The translations under genes and the position numbers were made by a program. A DNA stretch of 64,000 bases from Pelagerythrobacter marinus (GTDB taxonomy: Bacteria; Pseudomonadota; Alphaproteobacteria; Sphingomonadales; Sphingomonadaceae), in the NCBI RefSeq assembly GCF_009827515.1, contig NZ_WTYO01000003.1:248001-312000 (forward strand). Reading direction: 5' to 3'. Numbering within the stretch: position 1 is the stretch's first letter; every line of letters starts with the position of its first letter. Below are positions 52,014-61,234 of the stretch, piece by piece. Below the pieces are notes generated by a model that was given only the letters and a program-made list of their open reading frames with translations, made no database searches and had not been told where the DNA came from.

Positions 52014-52639
52014 GACCCCGCCTTCCCGGCCAAACGGCCGACGATGATGCCCGATCTCGGGTCGGTCTGCGACTGTTCCACGTGAAACAGCGCGCTCTGC
52101 CGCTTGGGCAAGTCCTGCAATTCTTGCGCCGCCGACTGCCCCTTGGGCAACAGCCAGAGCGTGTCGGCTGTGGAAAATCGTGACGACAAGCTGAGGATAC
52201 GCGCGAGCGGCGCGAAGGCCCGCGCCGATATGACGCCGGCGGCAAAGGTCTGGACCTGCTCGAGTCGCGCCCCTTCGACCCTGCAGCGGGGCAGGTCGAG
52301 ATGTGCGACCATGCGCTCCAGCCATTCGATCCGCTTGCGGCGCGATTCGACCAGGACCACCGGCCAATCGGGCCGCATGGCCGCGATCACGAGGCCGGGG
52401 AGCCCTGCCCCGCTGCCGAGATCGAGCCACGGCCCCGTTTCACGTGGAACATGATCGAGCAGCTGCGCCGAGTCGGCGATATGACGTTGCCAGACCGTTT
52501 CCAGCGTCGGCCGGGCGACGAGGTTCTGCCGCGCGTTCTCTTCGCGCAGCGCCTCTATGAAGCGCTCGATGCGCGCCATCGCCGCGGGATCGCAGCGCGC
52601 GGCGACGTGGGCGCGGGCCTGCTCTTCGCTGGCGATCAC
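52010..52639 (-). CDS. rsmG: 16S rRNA (guanine527-N7)-methyltransferase
   Basis: SAM-dependent methylase for G527 of 16S rRNA; loss gives low-level streptomycin resistance in other bacteria. The 209-aa protein has [22 protein letters not shown] and the SAM motif [16 protein letters not shown]. The GTG at 52639 overlaps the mnmG stop as GTGA. Two parS palindromes lie within the coding sequence, so the protein carries HVPRET and FHVEQ where the palindromes are translated. Confidence 0.95.
   Translation of the reverse strand: MIASEEQARAHVAARCDPAAMARIERFIEALREENARQNLVARPTLETVWQRHIADSAQLLDHVPRETGPWLDLGSGAGLPGLVIAAMRPDWPVVLVESRRKRIEWLERMVAHLDLPRCRVEGARLEQVQTFAAGVISARAFAPLARILSLSSRFSTADTLWLLPKGQSAAQELQDLPKRQSALFHVEQSQTDPRSGIIVGRLAGKAGS
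52074..52089. other. parS site 1
   Basis: TGTTCCACGTGAAACA, a 16-bp palindrome with one asymmetry, matching the bacterial parS consensus (TGTTNCACGTGAAACA). It lies within the 3' end of rsmG, about 840 bp upstream of the parB start. Confidence 0.93.
52436..52451. other. parS site 2
   Basis: CGTTTCACGTGGAACA matches the parS core GTTNCACGTGNAAC. It lies inside rsmG, in the codons for HVPRET. Confidence 0.9.
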
Positions 52640-54495
52640 GCGGCCTGCTGCCGATCGTGGCGGCGGGCATGGACCAGCAGCGCCGAAAGGGCCGCGGGCG
52701 TGATGCCGGGCACGCGCCCGGCCGCGGCGAGCGTCTCGGGCCGCGCCGCAGCCAGCCGCTCGACCATCTCGTTCGACAGGCCCGGCACTTCGCCGAAGGG
52801 AAAGTCCGGCCCGAGCGGCACGGCTTCGCTGGCCCTCAGATCGCGCAGCTCGGCCTCCTGCCTTTCGAGATAGGGTGCATAGATCGCGTCCTCGGCCATT
52901 TCGCGCGCAATGTCTTCGGCCGGGTCGAAGCCTTCGCCCAGCCAGGGGGACAGCCCGTCGAGATCGATCCCGTTGTATCGCAGCCAGGCCGCGATCGGCT
53001 GCCGCCCGGCGTCGCGGCGAATCGGCAGCCCCGCCCCGGCCAGCTCGTGCGCCCCGATCTCCCGCGCGAAGACGTCGGCCCATTCGCGCCGGCGTTCCTC
53101 GCGCCGGGCGAACCATTCGGCCCGCGCGGGGCCGACGCAGCCCGCCGCTATCGCCGCGGGGGTGAGGCGCGTCGCCGCGTTGTTGGCCCGCAGGCGCAGC
53201 CGATACTCGGCCCGCGCGGTCAACATGCGATAGGGTTCGCTGACCCCTTGCAGGGTCAGATCGTCGACCATGACCGCGAGGTACGAATTGGCGCGGTCGA
53301 GCGGTGCCGGATCGCGGCCCAGCACGGCCGCGGCCGCGTTCATCCCCGCGACCAACCCCTGGGCCGCGGCCTCCTCGTACCCGGTGGTGCCGTTGATCTG
53401 CCCCGCGCAATAGAGCCCGGCCAGGTCGCGCAGCTCCAGCCGGGGCGTGAGCGAGCGCGGGTCCACGTGGTCGTATTCTACCGCGTATCCGGGCACGACC
53501 ATCTCGACCGCTTCCAGCCCTTCCATGCTCCGCAGCATGGCCAGCTGGATATCGACCGGCAGCGAGGTGCTGATCCCGTTGGGATAGACGAGGTGGGTGT
53601 CGAGGCCTTCAGGCTCGAGGAAGACCTGGTGCCCTTCCCTGTCGCCGAACCGGTGGATCTTGTCCTCGATCGACGGGCAATAGCGGGGCCCCTGGGCGTC
53701 GATCGCGCCGCTGAAAAGCGGCGACCGGTCGAGGCCGGCGCGAATGATGTCGTGGCTGCGGGCATTGGTGCGCGTGATCGCGCAGAACACCTGCGGGTTG
53801 AGGCGCGCGGGCGTGAGCGACGACATTGTCCAGTCGCCATCGTCCGAAGGCTGTTCGGCCAGGCACGCCCAGTCGATCGTTCGCCCGTCGAGCCGCGGCG
53901 GCGTCCCCGTCTTCAGGCGCGCCATCGGCAAGGCGGCTTCGCGCAACTGCGCGGCCAGGCGATGCGCCGCGTTCTCGCCGATCCGCCCGCCGTCGAACCG
54001 CTCTTCCCCCCGGAACAGGCGCCCGCCCAGGAATGTCCCGGTGCACAGCACGACCGCGGGCGCGGCGAGCACGCTTCCGTCGCCCAGCTCCACCCCGGTC
54101 ACCCGGCCGCCCTCGGTCGCCAGCGCCACGGCTTCGCCCGGAATGACGGTCAGCCCGTCCTGCCCGCTCACCGCCTGCTGCACCGCCGCGCGGAACAGCG
54201 CGCGGTCGGCCTGGACCCGCGGGCCCCAGACGGCGCTGCCCTTCGAAAGGTTCAACATGCGATAGTGGATCGCCGCCGCGTCGGCCGCGCGCGCGATCAC
54301 CCCGTCGAAGGCATCGACTTCGCGTACGAGGTGGCCCTTGCCCAGCCCGCCGATCGCGGGGTTGCAGCTCATCGCCCCGATCGCCGCCGGGTCGAACGTG
54401 ATCAGCCCGGCGCGCGCGCCCATGCGTGCGGCGACAGCCGCCGCCTCGACACCGGCATGGCCGCCGCCGATCACCAGGACATCGTATGAATGCAT
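52636..54495 (-). CDS. mnmG: tRNA uridine 5-carboxymethylaminomethyl modification enzyme MnmG
   Basis: FAD-binding partner of MnmE in cmnm5U34 modification of tRNAs. The 619-aa protein has the FAD motif [12 protein letters not shown] (residues about 8-19), [21 protein letters not shown], and the two conserved family signatures [17 protein letters not shown] and [17 protein letters not shown]. The ATG at 54495 starts the FAD domain directly. Upstream in the 100-bp gap to mnmE lie two parS sites. Gene order mnmE-mnmG-rsmG-parA-parB is the classical origin-proximal arrangement. Confidence 0.97.
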   Translation of the reverse strand: MHSYDVLVIGGGHAGVEAAAVAARMGARAGLITFDPAAIGAMSCNPAIGGLGKGHLVREVDAFDGVIARAADAAAIHYRMLNLSKGSAVWGPRVQADRALFRAAVQQAVSGQDGLTVIPGEAVALATEGGRVTGVELGDGSVLAAPAVVLCTGTFLGGRLFRGEERFDGGRIGENAAHRLAAQLREAALPMARLKTGTPPRLDGRTIDWACLAEQPSDDGDWTMSSLTPARLNPQVFCAITRTNARSHDIIRAGLDRSPLFSGAIDAQGPRYCPSIEDKIHRFGDREGHQVFLEPEGLDTHLVYPNGISTSLPVDIQLAMLRSMEGLEAVEMVVPGYAVEYDHVDPRSLTPRLELRDLAGLYCAGQINGTTGYEEAAAQGLVAGMNAAAAVLGRDPAPLDRANSYLAVMVDDLTLQGVSEPYRMLTARAEYRLRLRANNAATRLTPAAIAAGCVGPARAEWFARREERRREWADVFAREIGAHELAGAGLPIRRDAGRQPIAAWLRYNGIDLDGLSPWLGEGFDPAEDIAREMAEDAIYAPYLERQEAELRDLRASEAVPLGPDFPFGEVPGLSNEMVERLAAARPETLAAAGRVPGITPAALSALLVHARRHDRQQAA

Positions 54496-54537
54496 GGCCC
54501 GGCAAATAGGTGATCCGCGCGCCCGGGTCAAAGCGTG

Positions 54538-54553
54538 CGTTTCACGTGGAACG
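54538..54553. other. parS site 3
   Basis: CGTTTCACGTGGAACG, with the full GTTTCACGTGGAAC core, in the intergenic region between mnmE and mnmG. Confidence 0.9.
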
Positions 54554-54574
54554 TCCGCGCCCCGAACATTCGGG

Positions 54575-54590
54575 CGTTCCACGTGGAACA
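54575..54590. other. parS site 4
   Basis: CGTTCCACGTGGAACA, a fully symmetric GTTCCACGTGGAAC core, 21 bp from site 3 in the same mnmE-mnmG gap and 6 bp from the mnmE stop. Confidence 0.92.
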
Positions 54591-54595
54591 TTCCG

Positions 54596-55882
54596 CTATT
54601 TGCCGATGCAGAACCGGCCGAAGAGCGCGTCGAGCATGTCCTCGGTCGAACTGCGCCCGACCAGGCGGTCGAAGGCGGCGCGGGCCTGCCGCAGGTGCTC
54701 GGCGACAATCAGCGGGTCGATCGCTTGCCCGATCCCGTCGAGCGCCGCATGGGCTTCGGCCACCAGCCCCGCCTGCCGCTCCGTCAGCGCCACGTCCCCC
54801 GGCGCCGGCAGGGCCGCGCGGGCATGGCCGATCATCCGTTCGCGCAGTGCGTCCAGCTGCTCGCCGGTGCGCGCGGACACCGCCATCGCGCCGCGCGACT
54901 TGGTCTGCCGCGCGGGATCGTCGGCCTTGGCATCGATCTCCCACGCGCCGGCCGGTCCCTGCCCTTCCGGCCCGAGCCAGAGGACGAGGTCGGCCCGCTC
55001 CACTTCCGCCTGGGCGCGGGCAATGCCGATCGTCTCGATCTCGTCGCCGGCGGTGCTGTCGCGCAGGCCCGCCGTATCGACGAAAGTGAAGGGAACCCCG
55101 GCCAGCGCGACCGACCGTTCGATCACGTCGCGCGTGGTGCCGGCTATGGGCGAGGTAATGGCCGCCTCGTTCTCTACCAATGCGTTGAAAAGGGTCGATT
55201 TTCCGGCGTTGGGCGGGCCTGCGAGAACCACCCTGAACCCTTCGCGCAGGACGCGGGCGCGCGGGCGGGCAAGCCAGGCGCCAAGCTCGCCCGCGAGCGC
55301 GGCAACGCGTTCGCCGAAGCCCTGCCCGAGGTCGCCGGCGTCTTCTTCGTCCGAGAAATCGAGCGCGGCCTCGACCTCGGCAGAGAGCGCCAGGACACGG
55401 TCACGCCAAGTTCCGACCTCTTGCGACAACCGCCCCCCGGCCAGCGCCATCGCGGCGCGCCTTTGCAGCTCGGTTTCCGATTCGAGCAGTTCGGCCAGCC
55501 CCTCGGCCTCGGCCAGGTCGATCCGGCCATTGGCGAAGGCACGCCGGGTGAACTCCCCCGGGGTCGCCGGTCGCAGCCCGGCGCACCGGGCGAGCGCCGC
55601 CTCGACCGCGGCGACCACCGCGCGCCCGCCGTGGAGGTGAAGCTCGGCAATGTCTTCCCCGGTCGCGGTGCGCGGCCCCGGCATCCACAGCACGAGCGCG
55701 TGATCGAGCGGCCCGCCCTCCGCATCGCGCAGCGTCCGCGCCGCCGCGCGCCGCGCCGGGGGCAGCCTGCCGCCCGCCAGCATGCGCAAGACCTCGCCCG
55801 CGGCCGGGCCGCTGACGCGCACGACCGCGATGCCGGCCGGCGGCGATCCGCTCGACAGTGCGAAAATCGTGTCGCGGGCCAA
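54596..55882 (-). CDS. mnmE: tRNA modification GTPase MnmE
   Basis: Potassium-dependent GTPase that works with MnmG on wobble uridines. The 428-aa protein has the N-terminal tetrahydrofolate-binding domain ([16 protein letters not shown]), helical domain, G domain with P-loop GPPNAGKST (residues 222-230) and DTAGLRDS (269-276), and the C-terminal FCIGK with the functional Cys. The usual G4 specificity motif NKxD reads AKAD at about 318-321. The stop is 6 bp from parS site 4. Confidence 0.96.
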   Translation of the reverse strand: MARDTIFALSSGSPPAGIAVVRVSGPAAGEVLRMLAGGRLPPARRAAARTLRDAEGGPLDHALVLWMPGPRTATGEDIAELHLHGGRAVVAAVEAALARCAGLRPATPGEFTRRAFANGRIDLAEAEGLAELLESETELQRRAAMALAGGRLSQEVGTWRDRVLALSAEVEAALDFSDEEDAGDLGQGFGERVAALAGELGAWLARPRARVLREGFRVVLAGPPNAGKSTLFNALVENEAAITSPIAGTTRDVIERSVALAGVPFTFVDTAGLRDSTAGDEIETIGIARAQAEVERADLVLWLGPEGQGPAGAWEIDAKADDPARQTKSRGAMAVSARTGEQLDALRERMIGHARAALPAPGDVALTERQAGLVAEAHAALDGIGQAIDPLIVAEHLRQARAAFDRLVGRSSTEDMLDALFGRFCIGK

Positions 55883-55894
55883 GCCTGCCGTCCC

Positions 55895-56161
55895 TCAGTC
55901 GGTTCCGCCTTCGGGCTTCCTGTCCCCCTTCCGGTCGGCCCGCGACGCGCCTTCGACGAAGCTCTGGAACATCTTCAGCCCGATCTGCCCCATCGGCGCG
56001 AGCTGCCGGGCATAGTCCTGCAGCTGGTCGGGGTTGCTGACCCCCTTCATCGCCTTGGCCATCATGTCGACATAGACGTCGTTGGCCTTGCCCACGTCGG
56101 GCAGGCCCATGAAGGTCCGGGCCTCTTCGGGCGTGCAGTCGATCTCGATATGGACCTTCAT
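55895..56161 (-). CDS. Small conserved protein (DUF6489-like)
   Basis: An 88-aa protein beginning MKVHIEIDCTPEEARTFMGLPDV, followed by NDVYVDMMAKAMKGV and a helical amphipathic stretch (MGQIGLKMFQSFVEGA) with a basic/charged tail. I take it to be the DUF6489 family of small alphaproteobacterial proteins; no function is known. The ATG at 56161 starts the conserved segment. It lies 12 bp before mnmE on the same strand and is probably co-transcribed with it. Confidence 0.78.
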   Translation of the reverse strand: MKVHIEIDCTPEEARTFMGLPDVGKANDVYVDMMAKAMKGVSNPDQLQDYARQLAPMGQIGLKMFQSFVEGASRADRKGDRKPEGGTD

Positions 56162-56281
56162 CGCGTTTCCTCCGTTGGGGTCGGGGGACAAACTGGGTTT
56201 GGCATTGCCCCCGCGCAAGCGTTAAGCCTGCCGATGGCGATCGCAACCGCCATGATGACCAGGACTGGAAGGGACAAGGAT

Positions 56282-56980
56282 ATGAGCGAAACCGCGAAGA
56301 TCGAAACGCTTTCGGGCAGCGACAGCTTTTCCGCCTACGTCGCGCGTCCCGAGGGGCAGGCGCGCGCGGCGATCGTCGTGATCCAGGAAATCTTCGGCGT
56401 GAACGCCGGCATCCGGCGCAAATGCGATCGCCTGGCCGAAGACGGCTATCTCGCGGTGGCGCCGGACCTGTTCTGGCGACTGGAACCGGGGGTCGAGCTC
56501 GATCCCGATGTCGAGCCCGAGTTTCAGCGCGCGCTCGACCTGATGGGCAAGTTCGACCAGGACACCGGCATCCGCGATATCGAGGCGACGATCCACTGGA
56601 TCCGGCGCAGCGAAGGCGTGGAGAAGGTCGGCGCGGTCGGTTACTGCCTCGGCGGGCGGCTGGCCTACATGACCGCGGCACGCACCGACGTCGATGCCTC
56701 GGTCGGTTACTACGCGGTCGGGATCGACGATCTCCTGCACGAAAAGCACGCGATCGCGCGCCCGCTGATGCTGCATGTCCCGACCGAGGACGGGTTCGTC
56801 GATGCGCAGACGCAGGCCGCGATGCACGAGGGACTGGACGATCATCCCAGGGTGACGCTGCACGACTATCCCGGGCTCGACCACGGCTTCGCGACCGAGT
56901 TCGGCAAGCGGCGCGACGAAGACGGGGCCCAGCTGGCCGATTCCCGCACCGCCGAGTTCTTCGCCCGCCACCTAGCCTGA
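56282..56980 (+). CDS. Dienelactone hydrolase family protein
   Basis: Alpha/beta hydrolase with the dienelactone-hydrolase Cys-Asp-His triad: Cys122 in VGYCLGGR, Asp in PTEDGFVD (about 170-174) and His201 in GLDHGF. Glu36 in QEIFGVN is the residue that activates the Cys in the family. The 232-aa length is normal. No aromatic-degradation genes lie nearby, so the natural substrate is open. It starts 120 bp from the divergent DUF6489-like gene and is followed by the FMN-binding protein after 13 bp. Confidence 0.92.
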   Translation: MSETAKIETLSGSDSFSAYVARPEGQARAAIVVIQEIFGVNAGIRRKCDRLAEDGYLAVAPDLFWRLEPGVELDPDVEPEFQRALDLMGKFDQDTGIRDIEATIHWIRRSEGVEKVGAVGYCLGGRLAYMTAARTDVDASVGYYAVGIDDLLHEKHAIARPLMLHVPTEDGFVDAQTQAAMHEGLDDHPRVTLHDYPGLDHGFATEFGKRRDEDGAQLADSRTAEFFARHLA

Positions 56981-56993
56981 GCGCGCGGCGGCG

Positions 56994-58610
56994 ATGATCA
57001 ACCGCGCACCCCTGCGGTTCTCCGGCAAAGTGGCGGGGCGCTTCGCGGCGCCGGTCGTCCTGCTGCTTCTCTCGGCCCTGTTCGCGGCCTGGCCGCCGCT
57101 GCGCTGGGGGCTGGTGGCCACCCTGCCGCTGCTGGCCCTGGCGCTGTGGGATTTCTTCCAGCACCGGCACACCTTGCGCCGCAACTACCCCCTGGTCGCG
57201 CGCATCCGCTGGCTGATGGAGGACCTGCGCCCCTATGCCCGCGCCTACGTCGTCGAAGGCGACCTGGAGGGCCGGCCGTTCAACCACGACGAGCGCGCAC
57301 TGGTCTATGCCCGGTCGAAGGGGGAGCTCGATTCGCATCCCTTCGGGACCGAACTCGACGTCTATTCGGACGAGTACGAGTGGCTCGGCCATTCGATCGT
57401 GCCCAACGAGCAGGCCCCGGCCGACTGGCGGATCGACGTGGGCAGCTCGCAGTGTTCGCGCCCCTATTCCGCCTCGCTGCTCAACATCTCGGCGATGAGC
57501 TTCGGCTCGCTCTCCGCCAATGCCGTGCTCGCGCTCAACAAGGGCGCGGCGGCGGGCGGTTTCTATCACGACACCGGCGAAGGCGGGATCTCGCGGTACC
57601 ACCGCGAGCACGGGGGCGATCTCGTCTGGGAAATCGGCAGCGGCTATTTCGGGTGCCGCGACGCGCAAGGGCGCTTCGACCCGGCCCGCTTCGCCGACAA
57701 TGCCCAGGCCGAGCAGGTCAAGATGGTCGAGATCAAGCTGAGCCAGGGCGCGAAGCCGGGCCACGGCGGGGTCCTTCCCGGCGCCAAGGTAACCGCCGAA
57801 ATCGCCGAAGCCCGCGGTGTAACCCCCGGAAAAGACTGTATTTCCCCGGCCGCCCACGCGACCTTTTCGACCCCGGTCGAGCTGCTCGAATGGGCGGCGC
57901 AGCTGCGCGACCTCTCGGGCGGGAAGCCGATCGGCCTGAAGCTCTGCGTGGGCAAGCCGCACGAGGCCTTCGCGCTGGCCAAGGCGATGCGCGAAACGGG
58001 GATCCGGGTCGATTACATCATCGTCGACGGCGGCGAGGGCGGCACCGGGGCCGCGCCGGTCGAAATGTCCAACCGCGTGGGCATGCCGCTGCGTGAAGGG
58101 CTGATCCTGATGCGCAACGCGCTGGTCGGGTGCGACCTGAAGGACGAAGTCCGCCTCGCCGCCGCGGGCAAGATCCACTCGGGCGCGGGCATGGCGATGA
58201 GCTTCGGCCTCGGCGCCGACTGGTGCAATGCCGCGCGCTCCTTCATGTTCGCGCTCGGCTGCGTCCAGTCGATGCGCTGCCACGACGATACCTGCCCGAC
58301 CGGGATCACGACCCAGGACGCGACCCGCCAGCGCGGGCTGGTGGTGGACGACAAGGCCGAACGGGTGACGCGGTTCCACCGCCACACCCTCCACGCCCTG
58401 CGCGAGCTGGTCGTATCGATGGGGCTCGACAATCCCTGGCAGATCGAACCGTGCAATATCTCCGAACGGCAGAACAGCGCGCGGTCGGACAGCATCGACC
58501 AGATCTACCAGTTCCTCGAGAGGGGGCAGCTCCTCGCCGATCCCGGCTCGACCCAATATGCCCGCGAATGGGCCTATGCCCGCATCGACAGCTTCGCCCG
58601 CGCGCTCTGA
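56994..58610 (+). CDS. FMN-binding glutamate synthase-like protein
   Basis: Stand-alone homologue of the FMN/Fe-S domain of glutamate synthase large subunit, lacking the amidotransferase domain. The 538-aa protein has two N-terminal hydrophobic helices (about residues 18-52), the synthase domain with ISAMSFGSLSANAVLALNKGA, KPGHGGVLPG, IIVDGGEGGTGAAP and GLGADWCNAARSFMFALGCVQSMRCHDDTCPTG split over about 40 residues, whose cysteines bind the Fe-S cluster. Such proteins are widespread; their partner and reaction are not firmly known. It is co-oriented with the hydrolase gene. Confidence 0.92.
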   Translation: MINRAPLRFSGKVAGRFAAPVVLLLLSALFAAWPPLRWGLVATLPLLALALWDFFQHRHTLRRNYPLVARIRWLMEDLRPYARAYVVEGDLEGRPFNHDERALVYARSKGELDSHPFGTELDVYSDEYEWLGHSIVPNEQAPADWRIDVGSSQCSRPYSASLLNISAMSFGSLSANAVLALNKGAAAGGFYHDTGEGGISRYHREHGGDLVWEIGSGYFGCRDAQGRFDPARFADNAQAEQVKMVEIKLSQGAKPGHGGVLPGAKVTAEIAEARGVTPGKDCISPAAHATFSTPVELLEWAAQLRDLSGGKPIGLKLCVGKPHEAFALAKAMRETGIRVDYIIVDGGEGGTGAAPVEMSNRVGMPLREGLILMRNALVGCDLKDEVRLAAAGKIHSGAGMAMSFGLGADWCNAARSFMFALGCVQSMRCHDDTCPTGITTQDATRQRGLVVDDKAERVTRFHRHTLHALRELVVSMGLDNPWQIEPCNISERQNSARSDSIDQIYQFLERGQLLADPGSTQYAREWAYARIDSFARAL

Positions 58611-58654
58611 CCCGCCCGGCCCCGGTCAGCGCCCGCCGCCCCGGTGCGGCGAGA

Positions 58655-59044
58655 TCAGTTGAGGCGGGAAAAGTTCACCACCATCTGCCGGATTTCCGGC
58701 TCGAGCGCGCCGGGCAGGATGGCTTCCACGGCGTCGCGGCGCTCGGCCGGGTCGTCGGCCAGCCACAAGCGCTCCATCGCCCATTCGGGGCACGCGCGCT
58801 GCTGTGTCGGGCGATCGTAGAGCCGCACCATGCCGTGATGGCGCCGGTCGCGCGCGAGGCGGTTCATCAGCACGATCAGCTCGGCCTGCTGCCCTTCGAT
58901 CATCTGCAGGAAATTGCGCCCGTTGTAGAGCAGGAAGCCGGTGATCCCGTTGGTCGCGTTGTTGCGCACGGCAGTCGCGAGAATGGCCGCCACGTCCCCT
59001 TCGGGGAGCGAAGGGGCGGTGCTGATATAGACGAATTGTCGGAT
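58655..59044 (-). CDS. BLUF-domain blue-light photoreceptor, apparent ATC start
   Basis: Short BLUF protein that binds FAD and senses blue light. From residue 1 it reads (I/M)RQFVYISTA: Tyr6 is the flavin-adjacent Tyr, Gln47 in NFLQMIEG the key Gln, with Asn29 nearby and Trp88/Met90 in PEWAMER. 129 aa is a complete short BLUF. The first GTG in frame (58993) would remove the strand with Tyr6 and cannot be right. No ATG, GTG or TTG lies between that and the upstream TAA. ATC at 59042-59044 sits 6 bp after GGAGG, exactly where the Met should be. No output domain is fused, so a partner protein is expected. Confidence 0.85.
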   Translation of the reverse strand: MRQFVYISTAPSLPEGDVAAILATAVRNNATNGITGFLLYNGRNFLQMIEGQQAELIVLMNRLARDRRHHGMVRLYDRPTQQRACPEWAMERLWLADDPAERRDAVEAILPGALEPEIRQMVVNFSRLN

Positions 59045-59204
59045 GTCGGTCCTCCGCGCCGGGGTCGAGAAAAGCCTGGTCCCGGTCAGAGGATCAGCTG
59101 GATGCAGCGGCCAGCCTTAGACGATCGAAGCCGCGCAATCCACCCGCCCCCGCGAAACATCCGCCCGCGCGAAACACGCGCGACGCCTCGAACGCGGGCG
59201 GGGC

Positions 59205-59756
59205 CTAGTCCCCTTCTCCGGCGGCCGCGTCCATATGGGCGAGAACGAAGGCGACCCGATCGGCAACCCCGGCCAGCGGAAGGTCGACCGGCGCATAGCC
59301 GTAGTCGCGCCAGGCAGCGCAGACGGCGGCATCGCTCGCACGGGCGTCGTCCCAGTCCTGGATCCGTTCGTCGTCGCGGCGATAGATCGCGCGCCATGGC
59401 GGGGCGCGAAAGACCGGCCCGTCATAGCGCAGGTTCCGGCAGGCCTCGTCGATCGGCGCCGGCACCGGCAGGCCTTCCAGCCGCAGGAAGCCGACGATGT
59501 CGGGAAAGCCGCGATCGTAGACGATCGGCGAACCACCCTCCTCCGCGCGGCGATATGCGGCCAGTTCGGCATCGAACATGGCCCCCGCGAAACCCTGCGG
59601 ATCGTCGCGCCGCAGCGCCATGCCGCCGGGCTCGCGCAGGATGGCGCGGGCCACCTCGGGCTCGGTCGCCAGGCCGCGCGCGGCGAGCGCATCGATCAGG
59701 GTCGATTTCCCCGTTCCGGGCCCGCCGGTAACGACCGTGCGAAGCGGGGCCGCCAC
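59205..59756 (-). CDS. AAA-family ATPase/kinase-like NTPase
   Basis: A 183-aa P-loop NTPase with Walker A VVTGGPGTGKSTLIDAL (residues about 8-24) and probable Walker B IVYDRGFPD (about 76-84). The layout (P-loop, DRGFPD, YRRAEEG) resembles the AAA_28/NadR-kinase-like group that phosphorylates small molecules. The substrate is unknown. The GTG at 59756 is 9 bp after the rho stop, so it is probably in the rho transcript. The 160-bp gap to the BLUF gene shows no clear feature apart from the BLUF ribosome site. Confidence 0.85.
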   Translation of the reverse strand: MAAPLRTVVTGGPGTGKSTLIDALAARGLATEPEVARAILREPGGMALRRDDPQGFAGAMFDAELAAYRRAEEGGSPIVYDRGFPDIVGFLRLEGLPVPAPIDEACRNLRYDGPVFRAPPWRAIYRRDDERIQDWDDARASDAAVCAAWRDYGYAPVDLPLAGVADRVAFVLAHMDAAAGEGD

Positions 59757-59765
59757 GCCCGGCCC

Positions 59766-61031
59766 TTACTGGTTCATCGTGGCGAAGAAATCCTCGTTGG
59801 TCTTGGAATCCTTCATCTTGTCGAGGAGGAATTCCATCGCATCGACCGTGCCCATCTGCATGAGGATGCGGCGCAGGACCCACATCTTCGACATGATGTC
59901 CTTCGACACCAGAAGCTCTTCCTTGCGGGTGCCGGACTTGCCGACGTCGAGCGCGGGGAAGATCCGCTTGTCGGCGACCTTGCGATCGAGCACGATCTCC
60001 GAATTGCCGGTGCCCTTGAACTCCTCGAAGATCACCTCGTCCATCCGGCTGCCGGTGTCGATCAGCGCGGTGGCGATGATCGAGAGCGACCCGCCTTCCT
60101 CGATATTGCGCGCCGCGCCGAAGAAGCGCTTGGGCCGCTGCAGCGCATTGGCATCGACGCCGCCGGTCAGGACCTTGCCCGAGCTGGGCACGACCGTGTT
60201 GTAGGCCCGGCCGAGGCGCGTGATCGAATCGAGCAGGATCACCACGTCCTTCTTGTGCTCGACCAGGCGCTTGGCCTTTTCTATAACCATTTCAGCAACT
60301 TGCACGTGACGCTGGGCTGGTTCGTCGAACGTGGAGGAAATCACTTCCCCGTTCACGCTGCGCTGCATGTCGGTCACTTCCTCGGGCCGTTCGTCGACCA
60401 GGAGGACCAGCAGGAACACCTCGGGGTGGTTGTCGGTGATCGCCTTGGCGATGTTCTGCATCAGCACCGTCTTGCCGGTGCGCGGCGGGGCCACGATCAG
60501 CGCGCGCTGCCCCTTGCCCTGCGGCGAGATGATGTCGATCACCCGCGCGCTCTTGTCCTTCACCGTCGGATCGAGCGTGTCGAGGCTCAGCTTCTCGTCG
60601 GGATAGAGCGGGGTGAGGTTGTCGAAATTGGTCCGGTGGCGAACCTGGTCGGGATCGTCGAAGTTGACCTTGCTGAGGCTGGTCAGCGCGAAATAGCGCT
60701 CGCCGTCCTTCGGCGCGCGGATCTCGCCCTCGACGGTGTCGCCCGTCCTCAGGCCCCACTTGCGGATCTGGTTCGGCGAGACGTAGATGTCGTCGGGCCC
60801 GGCGAGATAGTTCGCCTCGGGGCTGCGCAGGAAGCCGAAGCCGTCCTGCAGCACCTCGATCGTGCCGACGCCCATGATCTTCTCGTCGTATTCCTCGTCT
60901 TCGGCGAGCTCGCGCAGGATGCAGAACATCAGGTCCTGCCGGCGCATCGTCGAAGCCCCTTCGACACCGAGTTCCTCGGCCATTTCGACCAGCTCGGCGG
61001 GGGCTTTCTGCTTCAGTTCTTTCAGGTGCAT
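59766..61031 (-). CDS. rho: Transcription termination factor Rho
   Basis: Hexameric RNA-dependent ATPase that terminates transcription. The 421-aa protein has the N-terminal helix bundle and OB-type RNA-binding domain ([23 protein letters not shown]), the P-loop [10 protein letters not shown] (residues about 181-190), [11 protein letters not shown], the Q-loop region and the [11 protein letters not shown] arginine-finger segment. The ATG at 61031 is the normal start; upstream frame is unlike Rho. It lies three genes from hemE, as in other alphaproteobacterial origin regions. Confidence 0.97.
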   Translation of the reverse strand: MHLKELKQKAPAELVEMAEELGVEGASTMRRQDLMFCILRELAEDEEYDEKIMGVGTIEVLQDGFGFLRSPEANYLAGPDDIYVSPNQIRKWGLRTGDTVEGEIRAPKDGERYFALTSLSKVNFDDPDQVRHRTNFDNLTPLYPDEKLSLDTLDPTVKDKSARVIDIISPQGKGQRALIVAPPRTGKTVLMQNIAKAITDNHPEVFLLVLLVDERPEEVTDMQRSVNGEVISSTFDEPAQRHVQVAEMVIEKAKRLVEHKKDVVILLDSITRLGRAYNTVVPSSGKVLTGGVDANALQRPKRFFGAARNIEEGGSLSIIATALIDTGSRMDEVIFEEFKGTGNSEIVLDRKVADKRIFPALDVGKSGTRKEELLVSKDIMSKMWVLRRILMQMGTVDAMEFLLDKMKDSKTNEDFFATMNQ

Positions 61032-61165
61032 CTTCGAAAATCCGTGGTGGAAATGGCCAGGAGGTCGGTGGGGCCCGGCGCCGCGGGGGACGCAGGGGCA
61101 TGCTTGGGGAAAGCGGACCCGGCAACCGCAGGTCGTGCGGCGCCTCAGCCGTAAGGGAAGTGGGG

Positions 61166-61194
61166 GAAATACGCCCGCCGGCAAGCGCCGTCAA
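61166..61194 (-). promoter_or_regulatory. Candidate sigma-70 promoter for rho
   Basis: On the minus strand TTGACG (61189-61194) and TATTTC (61166-61171) are separated by exactly 17 bp. This would give a leader of about 130 nt before the rho ATG, in keeping with known rho leader regulation. The 203-bp gap between hemJ and rho holds no other supported feature. Confidence 0.5.
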
Positions 61195-61234
61195 TTCGCA
61201 TTTCGCCGGCCCGGCCCGCGCGCGCGGCGACCGG

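Noticed and set aside
58655-58993. BLUF gene beginning at the internal GTG
   Set aside because: This would delete the first beta strand with the flavin-contacting Tyr. The upstream in-frame sequence clearly continues the BLUF fold.
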